A program made the position numbers and the translations under genes. Below, piece after piece: positions 13,440-22,118 of a stretch of 23,880 bases of DNA. The notes beneath the pieces were generated by a model that did no database searches, was not told the DNA's origin, and worked only from the letters and a program-made list of their open reading frames with translations. This stretch comes from CAZHZT01 sp964537285 (lineage in GTDB: Bacteria; Bacteroidota; Bacteroidia; Chitinophagales; Saprospiraceae). Location: the NCBI GenBank assembly GCA_964537285.1, contig CAZHZT010000086.1:1-23880 (forward strand), read 5' to 3'. Every line of letters starts with the position of its first letter. The stretch's first letter is position 1.

Positions 13440-15227
13440 ATGAACTTACAAATGCTCGACTGGAGCTTTATTATTGTTTTTTTTGTTCTCTCCTTAGTAA
13501 TCGGTTTACTCTCTGCAAGAAGAGCCGGGAAAAGCACTACTGAATACTTTCTCTCTGGTCGTAACATGCCGTGGTGGTTACTGGGCGTGTCGATGGTCGC
13601 CACAACTTTTGCCGCCGACACCCCTACCCTTGTAACCGATATTGTACGCAAAAATGGCATTGCCGGGAATTGGGTATGGTGGGCCTTTTTGCTTACGGGT
13701 ATGCTGACAGTTTTTGTTTACGCCCGATTATGGCGTCGCTCGGGCGTAATGACGGATCTGGAATTCTACGAATTAAGGTATGATGGAGCAGCAGCCTCTT
13801 TTCTACGAGGTTTCCGTGCTATATACCTTGGTTTGTTTTTTAATGTAATGATCATGGCAGCGGTAACGCTGGCTGCCATTAAAATTGGAGGGGTCCTGCT
13901 TGGGTTGAGCCCAGTCCAAACCGTACTAATTGCCTCTGTGGTTACCGTTGTATATACCTCTCTTGGTGGCCTTCGCGGAGTTATCCTAACCGACTTTTTT
14001 CAGTTTCTTTTAGCTATGATCGGTACCATATGGGCAGCTGTTTCCATAACTCAGCATCCCAGAGTTGGAGGATTGAACCAATTATTAGCGCACCCGAATG
14101 TGCAGGACAAGCTGTCTTTTTTCCCAATTTTTGAAGATCCTAATATTTATGTCCCGTTGATTATAATACCACTTGCTGTGCAATGGTGGAGTGTTTGGTA
14201 TCCTGGTGCTGAACCAGGAGGGGGCGGCTATGTGGCCCAAAGGATGCTATCCGCCAAGAATGAACAACATGCCGTAGGAGCGACCTTATTTTTCAATATT
14301 GCACATTATGCCCTCCGCCCCTGGCCATGGATTTTGATCGCTTTGGCTTCCTTGATCGTTTTTCCGGACCTGGAAGTGCTTTCAAAAGCTTTTCCAGAGG
14401 TCGATCAATCGGTCGTTAATGATGATTTGGCGTATCCGGCTATGTTAACGCTGCTTCCTGCAGGCTTGCTGGGACTGGTGATTGCCTCTCTGATCGCGGC
14501 CTATATGTCTACGATTTCTACACATCTGAATTGGGGATCGTCTTACATTGTAAATGACTTTTACAAACGTTTTTTAGTAAGTGAACACTCAGAAGTTTCC
14601 GAAAGAGCTTTGGTAAATGTAGGTCGAATTACTACAGTAATCTTAATGGTTTTTTCAGCATTATTTGCTTTGTATTTAGAGAATGCACTTCAGGCATTTA
14701 ATATTTTACTACAAATTGGTGCCGGCACAGGCTTAATCTTTATTTTAAGATGGTTTTGGTGGCGCATAAATGCTTACAGTGAAATCGCTGCAATGATCAT
14801 TTCTTTTTTAATCGCCCTAATCATGGAGTTTGTGATAGGAGATGAATTGGCTTCTCATGAAAAGCTGGTTACAGGAGTAGTTATCACTACAGTTACCTGG
14901 TTGGGAGTTACTTTTCTTACCCCTGTTTCCGGAATGGATACGTTAATCAATTTTTATAAAAAAATTCGTCCGCATAGTTTTGGTTGGAAAAGAGTTATCG
15001 CACAGGGAATCAAAAGTGGCCGGATTGAAAAGAATGAAATTACTACAGGACAACTCCCCCGGGAGTTGGGCGCCATGTTTACGGGCGTATTTTTAGTGTA
15101 TAGCGCTTTGTTTGGGATGGGTTACTTTTTGTTCGGGCAGTGGGTACCTGCGATAATTGCCGGGGGGATCTTTGTAGTGATGTTAGTTTTGTTGCGAATT
15201 TTATGGAAAACTAAGGCTGGCGTTTAG
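13440..15227 (+). CDS. Sodium:solute symporter family transporter
   Basis: A 595-residue inner-membrane protein of the SSS family with about 13-14 helices. The family start WSFIIVFFVLSLVIGLLSAR is followed by STTEYFLSGRNMPWWLLGVS, the conserved loop after helix 1. Helix 2 has MVATTFAADTP, and VVYTSLGGLRGVILTDFFQF matches the SSS signature that includes the GGLRGVxxTD segment. It imports a solute with Na+, and the neighbouring GH20 enzyme suggests N-acetylglucosamine or a related sugar, although sequence alone does not fix the substrate. The reading frame is intact. The stop codon's last base is the first base of a 29 bp stem. Confidence 0.92.
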   Translation: MNLQMLDWSFIIVFFVLSLVIGLLSARRAGKSTTEYFLSGRNMPWWLLGVSMVATTFAADTPTLVTDIVRKNGIAGNWVWWAFLLTGMLTVFVYARLWRRSGVMTDLEFYELRYDGAAASFLRGFRAIYLGLFFNVMIMAAVTLAAIKIGGVLLGLSPVQTVLIASVVTVVYTSLGGLRGVILTDFFQFLLAMIGTIWAAVSITQHPRVGGLNQLLAHPNVQDKLSFFPIFEDPNIYVPLIIIPLAVQWWSVWYPGAEPGGGGYVAQRMLSAKNEQHAVGATLFFNIAHYALRPWPWILIALASLIVFPDLEVLSKAFPEVDQSVVNDDLAYPAMLTLLPAGLLGLVIASLIAAYMSTISTHLNWGSSYIVNDFYKRFLVSEHSEVSERALVNVGRITTVILMVFSALFALYLENALQAFNILLQIGAGTGLIFILRWFWWRINAYSEIAAMIISFLIALIMEFVIGDELASHEKLVTGVVITTVTWLGVTFLTPVSGMDTLINFYKKIRPHSFGWKRVIAQGIKSGRIEKNEITTGQLPRELGAMFTGVFLVYSALFGMGYFLFGQWVPAIIAGGIFVVMLVLLRILWKTKAGV

Positions 15228-15314
15228 GATGCTCGGATTGCAAATCCTCGCGAGCGCTGCCGTGTGCTCGCGAGCGCTGCCGGATGCTCGCGAGGATTTG
15301 CAATCCGAGCATCC
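15227..15314. repeat. 29 bp perfect inverted repeat with internal direct repeats
   Basis: 15227-15255 is exactly complementary to 15286-15314. The 30 nt loop and inner stem contain two full copies and a partial copy of a GC-rich unit around GCTCGCGAGCGCTGCCG, at about 15246-15262 and 15266-15282, with the third beginning at 15286. The element starts at the final base of the symporter's TAG stop and ends 33 nt before the next gene. It is much more GC-rich than its surroundings. Confidence 0.9.
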
Positions 15315-15347
15315 AAGCAAACCAATCCAAGCGCTTAGAAGAAAAAA

Positions 15348-17357
15348 ATGAAAATTGCTATCAAATTTATCTTTCCTTATCTCTTAATTCTATTCTTTTT
15401 CTCCTGCAAACAAGCCCCGGACATCATTGAAGTCCGTTACCAAAAAAGCCTCATGCAAGCAGATGAAAACCGCCCGGAACTTGAGAAAGTAGTACAGTAT
15501 TTTGCCAACGACAAACAAAAGCAAAAAGCAGCTAAAGCTCTAATAGCCTATGTAGAAGATCGCATCCACTATACTAGTGACTGGATTGAGCAATACGAAG
15601 CTTTTTTCCCAAAAATCAGCCAACTGAAGATAAAGGAAATGAAAGTCTTTAAAGACTCCATTCAGCAAAAAATTGGTGGCCCCAGATCAAGCGATTTAGT
15701 AACGCATCAGGATATCAAGTCTCTTGATGCCGCCTTCCTCATCACCCATATTGAAGAAGCTTTTGATGCCTGGCAAAATGCTCCGTGGAGTAATCAGGTG
15801 AGCTTTAAAGACTTTTGTAATTTCATTCTACCCTATAAAAACGATGATGAAACGCCCGAGTTATGGCGTAGTGACCTCAAAGCTTATTACTCCTGGGTTT
15901 TGGAAGACTCCTTTTATACTTCCAGCCTATTTTAAGCGGTTGTCGCTTACAATTGCGAATTAACCAGCTGGTTTAATTATTCTGAATACATAGCATTTCC
16001 ACACCAGCAAAGCATTAGCCAAATGTGTAGAAGTAAAAGAGGAGACTGCCAGGAAATGGCCAGCATTGGGGCCTATATGGGGCGATCATTAGGACTTCCA
16101 ATATCCATTGAAGTGCTTCCTTCCTGGCCAACAAGCAATAATGGCCATTTCTGGAATGCAATAATTTTTCCCGGAGATAGCTCACTTTCTTTCCAGGGAG
16201 CAGAATCCAGACCCAATCCTGGCAGTCAGCATGGGAGCAGGAAAAAACTAATGGGCAAGGTTTATCGTAAGATCCTGATTCCGGATGAAAATTGCTTTGC
16301 CTTGGCAGCAACAGAAGTGGGCGTTTTTCCAAAAGATGTGCCTCCGGTAGTAAATGATCTGTATTTAAGAGACGTTACTTCCATATATTCAAATGTACAG
16401 GATATACAAATTACCAATCTAAATCCATCTATGCGAGTGGTTTATCTTACGGTATTTAATAATAACCGATGGAATCCTATTGCTGGGGCGGTAATTGATG
16501 AAAACGGTAACGCTACCTTTAATAATATGGGCGTAGGAGTTACCTATTTACCTACATACTACCACAACCACAAGTATTCGCCAGCAGGAGCCCCTGTTTC
16601 TTTAGGTTTTGATGGAGAAATACATTCTTTGAAACCTGATCATGAAAATACTCAAACCATTAAGGTCTCCCGGAAATACCCAGTCAAAATGAAAATCCTG
16701 AATAATTTTGCCGACGGCCTTAATAATGCTACAATTGAAGGCTCGAACACCCCTGACTTCTCCGAATCAACCCATCTTTTATCCTTACATTCTGATTCGA
16801 TAAATAACCAAATTCTGCTTGCTACGGCCCCTTTCGATTCCGATCAAACCCCTTACACTCAATTTTGGATTGAAATGCAAATCCCTGATCCACAGGCTTT
16901 TCGATTTTTTCGGTTAAAAACTCAAAAAGAGCAAATTTTCCGATTAGGTGAATTAGAGTTTTATGATGCGATTACCAATGAACGCTTAACCGGCTCCCCT
17001 TTAGGAACTACATTTAAGCCCGAATGGGCATTCGACGGAACGGATGGTTTTAGTATTGTTTATGACGAATACGAACCCGACAAATGGGTAGGGCTGGACC
17101 TTGGAAAGCCCAGGAAGGTGGGCAAAATCCGCTTCATGCCCGGCCAGGATCGCCATAGCATCCTTTTGGGAGAAAACTACCAGCTATTTTATTGGGATGA
17201 AAAATGGCATTTATTCGCTGAAACAAAAGCCTCTGATTCCTTTTTAACATTTAATAACATTCCCCAAAATGCTTTATTGAGACTTCATTGCCCCAATTGT
17301 ACGTTTAAACAAGAAAGGCCTTTCACCGTTAGTGATGGCGTGATCCATTGGTGGTAG
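15348..17357 (+). pseudogene. Transglutaminase-like lipoprotein with discoidin domain, split by an in-frame TAA
   Basis: One frame of 669 sense codons runs from ATG 15348 (lipobox FFSC, Cys20) to TAG 17357, broken only by TAA at 15933-15935 (codon 196). The region after the stop continues in the same frame with ELTSWFNYSEYIAFPHQQSI up to the transglutaminase core: Cys234 in KRGDCQEMA and His267 in NNGHFWNAI, with an Asn270 candidate. An F5/8 type C-like domain (about residues 540-669, with FRFFRLK, WVGLDLGKPRKVGKIRF) follows. No alternative start restores the intact protein, so it is a nonsense-broken gene or a sequence error. If translated, the downstream part would need its own start, for example ATG 16023, and would lack the lipoprotein signal. 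It follows the hexosaminidase and symporter genes. Confidence 0.82.
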
Positions 17358-17360
17358 AAA

Positions 17361-17397
17361 GATATTTAATTGTAGAGATACGCTACAATTAAATATC
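17361..17397. repeat. 15 bp hairpin after the transglutaminase gene
   Basis: 17361-17375 pairs with 17383-17397 around a 7 nt loop; the tip reads GTAG-AGATACG-CTAC. It begins 3 nt after the stop codon at 17357. No U-tract follows on the plus strand. Confidence 0.8.
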
Positions 17398-17473
17398 CTC
17401 TATAGAACCATCTCACATTTTTTGTGTTCATTTTCAAACCAAGATTGTTAAAAACAACATATTCAAACAAGAA

Positions 17474-18415
17474 ATGAAGAATTTTATTTGGACCTTATTA
17501 TTATTTTTTGTTTTCGTAGGTAACTTATTTAGCCAAAATACCGAAGGGCAAATAGTTGTAAGCAACGAAACAGCAACAAAAGGCAAACTGGAAAATGCCT
17601 TGCTATGGGAAATCAACAAAGAAGGATTACCCAAACCATCCTACCTGTACGGTACCATCCACATCATTGATGCAGAAAACTTTTTCTTACCCGAAGGTAC
17701 AGAAGAGTCATTTGACAAAACAGAACAAGTTACATTTGAAATTGATATGGACGAGATGAACGATATGACAGCCATCTTTTCCATGATGTTTAAAATTATG
17801 ATGCCTGAAGGCAAAACGCTTGCCAGCCTGTTGAGCCAGGAAGATTATAATTTCGTTAAATCCGAATTCGATAAAATGGGCATGGGGGGCTTTTATTTCT
17901 CCATGTTTGAAAAGATGAAGCCCCTTTTCCTTTCGGTTTTTGCCTCCACGGACGTGCAGCCCGGAAGTTTTGACATGGGCTCCATGAAGTCCTACGAAAT
18001 TGAATTTGCTAAAATGGCTGAAGCAAAGAACAAGGAGACCTTTGGCCTGGAAACAATCGATTTCCAAATCAGTATTTTTGACAGTATCCCTTATAAAGCC
18101 CAGGCACAAATGCTGGTACAAACCTTAAAAAGCTCTGATGAAGGCGAGGATGAACTGGGTAAAATGATTGAGCTATACAAAAGCCAGAACATTGATGCCA
18201 TGCAAAGCAGTATTGATGAGGACGCATCAGGCCTTGGCAAGTACGAAGAAATTCTTCTTAATAAGCGCAACTCCAACTGGATTCCAATCATGGAGAAAAT
18301 GATGATGAAAAAACCTACTTTCTTCGCTGTAGGCGCAGGGCACCTCGGGGGCCCCAACGGTGTTATTCCGCTCTTGAGAAAACAGGGATACTCCGTTACA
18401 CCTGTGAAGAAATAG
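17474..18415 (+). CDS. TraB/GumN family protein
   Basis: A 313-residue exported or periplasmic protein with an N-terminal signal (KNFIWTLLLFFVFVGNLFSQ, cut near residue 20). The TraB/GumN hallmark LYGTIH lies at residues 58-63, and KETFGLETIDFQISIF and RNSNWIPIMEKMM follow. The C-terminal motif FAVGAGHLGG (284-293) contains His290, with GVIPLLRKQGYSV after it. In the wider Tiki/TraB superfamily GxxH and GxxH motifs bind metal in a protease-like fold. Bacterial members are of unknown function; peptidase activity is only a hypothesis. ATG 17474 opens directly into the signal peptide. It stands alone between repeat-rich gaps. Confidence 0.86.
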   Translation: MKNFIWTLLLFFVFVGNLFSQNTEGQIVVSNETATKGKLENALLWEINKEGLPKPSYLYGTIHIIDAENFFLPEGTEESFDKTEQVTFEIDMDEMNDMTAIFSMMFKIMMPEGKTLASLLSQEDYNFVKSEFDKMGMGGFYFSMFEKMKPLFLSVFASTDVQPGSFDMGSMKSYEIEFAKMAEAKNKETFGLETIDFQISIFDSIPYKAQAQMLVQTLKSSDEGEDELGKMIELYKSQNIDAMQSSIDEDASGLGKYEEILLNKRNSNWIPIMEKMMMKKPTFFAVGAGHLGGPNGVIPLLRKQGYSVTPVKK

Positions 18416-18690
18416 AAACATGAGTCATCCCGAATTTTAAGGAACTTCATGTTGTCAAAATAATTAATAATAGAAGCTGTAAATCAATGTATTAGGACCG
18501 GCCTTATTCAATTTAGCTTTTTGAAAGGTTCTAGATGATTTCATTTGGTAAACATTTTAAGAACATGAAGCAGGCCTAACGGCCTGATTTAAGGACTTCC
18601 CAAATTAATTTCGACCAAATGAAATCATCTAGAACCTCTTTAAAACATGAGTCATCCAAAAAATTCAGGATATTTCATGTTTAAAACATG
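18416..18690. repeat. Repeat-rich intergenic region with 24 bp inverted and 15 bp direct repeats
   Basis: AAACATGAGTCATCC occurs at 18416-18430 and again at 18643-18657, each followed about 10-15 bases later by TTCATGTT, so each copy forms an AACATGA/TCATGTT hairpin. Between them, 18526-18549 and 18614-18637 form a perfect 24 bp stem, whose loop holds CAGGCC-TAAC-GGCCTG at 18571-18586. TTTCATGTTT/AAACATGAAA at 18673-18693 is a further near-palindrome. No gene is seen in this 345 bp gap. Confidence 0.8.
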
Positions 18691-18745
18691 AAATATAAAC
18701 AAAAAGGCGAAAAAGATATACTTTTTCCCCTTTTTGTTTATATTT
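18691..18745. repeat. 25 bp inverted repeat overlapping the promoter of the carbonic anhydrase gene
   Basis: 18691-18715 pairs with 18721-18745 except at one position, around ATATA. The right arm contains the -7-like box at 18739-18746. DNA or RNA folding here would overlap the start region of the next gene. Confidence 0.85.
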
Positions 18746-18746
18746 G
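18739..18746 (+). promoter_or_regulatory. Bacteroidota -7-type promoter element
   Basis: TATATTTG matches TAnnTTTG and lies 15 nt before ATG 18761. No TTTG lies at the usual -33 distance. If used, the mRNA leader would be very short. Confidence 0.45.
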
Positions 18747-18760
18747 TAAAAAATTTTAAA

Positions 18761-19273
18761 ATGGCTTTAATACTACCTGTTAACGGTATCAGCCCAAGTT
18801 TTGGGGCAGATTGTTATATCGCTGAAAATGCAACGATAGTAGGAGATGTAAGCATGGGAGACCAATGCAGCATCTGGTTTCAGGCAGTAGTTCGTGGTGA
18901 TGTGCATTATATAAAAATGGGCAATAAGATAAATGTCCAGGATGGTGCCGTTATACATTGTACTTACCAAAAAGCTCCAACGAATATAGGAAATAATGTG
19001 TCCATCGGCCACAGAGCAATTGTACATGGTTGCACATTACATGATAATGTACTGGTAGGCATGGGGGCCATCGTTATGGATCATGCTGTTGTAGAGTCTA
19101 ATGTGCTCATCGCAGCGGGCGCCGTTGTTTTAGAAAATAGCCGCCTGGAATCCGGGCATATCTATGCAGGTGTGCCCGCTAAAAAAGTAAAAGCTTTAAG
19201 TGAAGAGACCTTTAAAGACACCATAGAGCGCATTGCGAATAATTATATCATGTATTCAGGTTGGTTTAAGTAA
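18761..19273 (+). CDS. Gamma-carbonic anhydrase family protein
   Basis: A 170-residue trimeric left-handed beta-helix protein. Hexapeptide repeats are visible (CYIAENATIVGDVSMGDQCSIW, then VLVGMGAIVMDHAVV and VLIAAGAVVLENS). The three zinc-ligand histidines are His66 (AVIHCTY), His84 (SIGHRA) and His89 (IVHGC). Arg45 in VVRGDV and Gln60-Asp61 in NVQDG are the structural residues of the family. It belongs to the YrdA/PaaY-like group; carbonic anhydrase activity is possible but many members are not shown to be active. ATG 18761 starts the typical MALILPVNG; an upstream TTG at 18734 adds unrelated residues. priA follows 17 nt downstream and may be cotranscribed. Confidence 0.92.
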   Translation: MALILPVNGISPSFGADCYIAENATIVGDVSMGDQCSIWFQAVVRGDVHYIKMGNKINVQDGAVIHCTYQKAPTNIGNNVSIGHRAIVHGCTLHDNVLVGMGAIVMDHAVVESNVLIAAGAVVLENSRLESGHIYAGVPAKKVKALSEETFKDTIERIANNYIMYSGWFK

Positions 19274-19290
19274 AAAGAATAGATCCTGAT

Positions 19291-21774
19291 TTGCATCCAA
19301 AACAATCACAACATACCGTATATAAACCAGGGAAATACGCGAGCGTACTCCTTCCCCTTGCACTTCCAAAGAATTACACTTATCTGATTCCTCCCGAATT
19401 AGAGGGCAAGATTAGCGTTGGTAAACGAGTAGAAGTAAATTTCGGTAAGAATAAATTATATGCTGCTCTGGTGATCGGGGTCTCCGATGAAGGGCCTGAA
19501 GGCTATAAACCCAAAGCCATCCTTTCAGTTATAGACCAGGAGCCGATCATACATCCAACTCAAATCAAGTTCTGGGAGTGGTTAGCAGCTTATTATGCCT
19601 GTACCATGGGAGAAATCATGGCCGCGGCCCTTCCTGCGGGTTTGAAGCTTTCCAGTGAAACCATCATTGTCCCCAGTCCTTTTTTTGAAGACTACTACGA
19701 CCTGCTCAATGGCAAAGAACTGCTCATTGCCGAAGCGCTGGAGCATAACGAAGAGCTCAGCCTTGCTGACATTTCTAAAATTCTGGAGCAAAAAACGGTT
19801 TACTCAATTGTTAACAGGCTCCTTGAAAAAAAACTCATTTTTTTAAAAGAAGAACTCAAAGCGGCCTATAAACCCAAAAAAGTCAGCTGTGTTCGTTTGC
19901 AAGAGCCTTACCGCTCTCAACCGGAAATGCTCGAAGAAGCCTTTGATAAACTTAGCCGGGCAACACGCCAGGTCGAAACCTTAATGGCTTTTCTTCAACT
20001 CGCCAGAAATGAAGAGCATGTACGCAAACAACTTCTTTATAAAAAGGCCAAGATTGATAATAGTATTGTCAAAAAAATGGAAAAAAAAGGCATCCTGGAA
20101 CAATATGAACTGGAAATCAGTCGACTAGGTGCCTATGAAAACACATTGATCGATGCCCCTTCTTTATCTTCCCAACAAGAAAACGCTCTGGATGAAATAC
20201 ATGCCTTTTTTAAAGAAAAACAAACCGTATTGCTCCACGGCGTAACGGGAAGTGGCAAAACCCGGATCTACATTGAACTTATTCAGGAAACCTTGGCCCG
20301 TGGAGAACAAGTACTCTATCTCCTCCCGGAAATTGCCTTAACTACGCAATTGGTTAGCCGCCTGCAGCGCATTTTTGGCGATGACATTGTGGTGTACCAC
20401 TCTCGCATGGGAAGCCATGAACGGGTAGAGGTTTGGCAAAAGGTACTATCGGGCAAAGGCATCGTGATGTCCGCCCGTTCTGGTTTGTTTCTTCCTTTTG
20501 CCAAACTTAAGCTCATCATTATTGATGAAGAACACGATCCTTCTTTTAAACAATTTGACCCCGCTCCCAGGTATCACGCCCGCGATGCCGCTATATTCTT
20601 AGCTAAAACCATTAATGCTAAAGTATTACTAGGCACTGCCACCCCTTCTCTGGAATCTTATCACAACGCATTAAACCACAAATATGGCCTGGTAAAGATG
20701 CCAGAGCGCTTTGGGGGCGTGGAACTCCCCGAAATGATTATTGCCGATAAAAAAGAAGAGTATAAACAGCGTAAAATGCAGGTACATTTTACCTCCAAAC
20801 TCCTGGAAGAGCTTACTGCCGCTTTGGAACGCGAAGAGCAAGCTATTTTATTTCAAAACAGAAGAGGTTATGCTCCTTCCATCAATTGCCCCGTTTGCAA
20901 CTGGCATCAAGAATGTATCAATTGCGACCTTAGCCTTACTTATCACAAGCATATAAACCGCATGCGTTGCCATTATTGTGGCTATAATGCAGGAGTCCCC
21001 AAAGAATGCCCGGCCTGCGGCAATCAGCAACTCTTTCTGCAAGGCTTTGGCACCGAGAAAATTGAAGATGACCTGGCTATTTATTTCCCGGAAGCCAAAA
21101 TTGCCCGCATGGATTTTGACACGGTCAAAGGCAAACATGCACACGCCAAACTCCTTAATGATTTTGAAGAACGCAAAATTGACATTCTGGTAGGTACTCA
21201 AATGGTGACCAAAGGCCTGGATTTTGACAATGTCGGAATCGTAGGTATTCTTAGCGCAGATCATTTATTGCAATTCCCGGATTTCCGCTCCAGCGAACGC
21301 GGCTTTCAACTTATTACTCAGGTAGCCGGGCGAGCCGGGCGCAGAAGCGGCCGGGGTAAAGTAGTCATTCAGGCGTTTAATACTTCGCATCCTGTTATTA
21401 AAGAAGCAACTAAAAATCAGTTTATTCAGTTTTTTCAGCGTGAAGTCAATGAGCGAAGAGACTTTCAGTACCCTCCTTTTGTAAGGCTTATCGTAATCAC
21501 CCTGAAACACAAAAGACCCGAAATAGTCAATAAGGCCATCTCTTACTACCATAATGCCCTTGATCCTGCATTAAAACCTTACATTATTGGACCAAGTGTA
21601 CCTGTAGTGCCCAGACTGAGAGGTCTTTTTTTAATGCAATTGATGCTAAAGCTACCTAAAAAAGCCCGGCTATTAGGTTTTGCCAAGGCTCAGCTGCAAC
21701 AAGCTACAGGAATTATGCAAAAAAAGGAAGGTTGTTCACAAGTGAGAGTCAATATAGACGTAGATCCCTATTAA
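19291..21774 (+). CDS. priA: Primosomal protein N' (replication restart helicase PriA)
   Basis: An 827-residue SF2 3'-to-5' DNA helicase that reloads the replisome at stalled forks. The 3'-binding domain starts YASVLLPLALPKNYTYLIP. Walker A is GVTGSGKT (317-324) and the DEEH box is IIDEEH (Asp412-His415). Eight zinc-binding cysteines appear as CPVC, CINC, CHYC and CPAC (533-576). The C-terminal helicase motif QVAGRAGR and GKVVIQAF follow. All motifs are present. No ATG lies upstream in frame back to a stop at 19267-19269, and the first internal Met is far inside the protein, so TTG at 19291 is the likely start. It lies 17 nt after the carbonic anhydrase gene. Confidence 0.95.
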   Translation: MHPKQSQHTVYKPGKYASVLLPLALPKNYTYLIPPELEGKISVGKRVEVNFGKNKLYAALVIGVSDEGPEGYKPKAILSVIDQEPIIHPTQIKFWEWLAAYYACTMGEIMAAALPAGLKLSSETIIVPSPFFEDYYDLLNGKELLIAEALEHNEELSLADISKILEQKTVYSIVNRLLEKKLIFLKEELKAAYKPKKVSCVRLQEPYRSQPEMLEEAFDKLSRATRQVETLMAFLQLARNEEHVRKQLLYKKAKIDNSIVKKMEKKGILEQYELEISRLGAYENTLIDAPSLSSQQENALDEIHAFFKEKQTVLLHGVTGSGKTRIYIELIQETLARGEQVLYLLPEIALTTQLVSRLQRIFGDDIVVYHSRMGSHERVEVWQKVLSGKGIVMSARSGLFLPFAKLKLIIIDEEHDPSFKQFDPAPRYHARDAAIFLAKTINAKVLLGTATPSLESYHNALNHKYGLVKMPERFGGVELPEMIIADKKEEYKQRKMQVHFTSKLLEELTAALEREEQAILFQNRRGYAPSINCPVCNWHQECINCDLSLTYHKHINRMRCHYCGYNAGVPKECPACGNQQLFLQGFGTEKIEDDLAIYFPEAKIARMDFDTVKGKHAHAKLLNDFEERKIDILVGTQMVTKGLDFDNVGIVGILSADHLLQFPDFRSSERGFQLITQVAGRAGRRSGRGKVVIQAFNTSHPVIKEATKNQFIQFFQREVNERRDFQYPPFVRLIVITLKHKRPEIVNKAISYYHNALDPALKPYIIGPSVPVVPRLRGLFLMQLMLKLPKKARLLGFAKAQLQQATGIMQKKEGCSQVRVNIDVDPY

Positions 21775-21776
21775 AA

Positions 21777-21902
21777 GGGTGCATTTTATTTTGTCGCTGC
21801 CGGCAAGAGAAAAGATTATTTTTAGAGAGAGGCACGCTACCGCGTGCCTCTCTCTAAAAGAAAACACCTTCTAAAGAACAGCGACAAAGTGGAAATGCAC
21901 CC
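21777..21902. repeat. 126 bp inverted-repeat element (copy B of dispersed repeat)
   Basis: Starting 2 nt after the priA stop, GGGTGCATTT (21777-21786) pairs with AAATGCACCC (21893-21902), GTCGCTG with CAGCGAC, and 21820-21837 with 21842-21859 (18 bp, loop TACC). Both stems share one centre, giving one interrupted cruciform. The left half matches 838-895 (TTTTGTCGCTGCC, then GAGGCA), so this is the complete copy of a repeat whose other copy has lost its right half. Confidence 0.85.
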
Positions 21903-22118
21903 GACCTACGTCTTGTAATAAAAACAAATTACCATTTAAACAACAATTAGAATTGCCAAAACACTAAAATATTAATTTCAAAATCCATATTTTTGTAATT
22001 AGTTTAGTTTTGCATTCGGTAGCAGAACCAAATCTTATTTTACGCATTATTAATTATAAAAGGATTTTACTTATTTTACGTTTTCATAATTTGATTCTCT
22101 TACAAAAACAGTTTTACT
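21903..22118 (+). promoter_or_regulatory. Promoter-bearing gap before the PA-domain gene
   Basis: AT-rich gap. TAGTTTTG at 22005-22012 matches the Bacteroidota -7 element TAnnTTTG exactly, giving a leader of about 100 nt. No TTTG stands at the usual -33 distance; one at 21992-21995 is too close. No other gene or repeat is seen. Confidence 0.5.

Noticed and set aside
18091..18450. Minus-strand reading frames over the TraB/GumN gene
   Set aside because: They are antisense frames of a clear plus-strand family member and carry no motif of their own.
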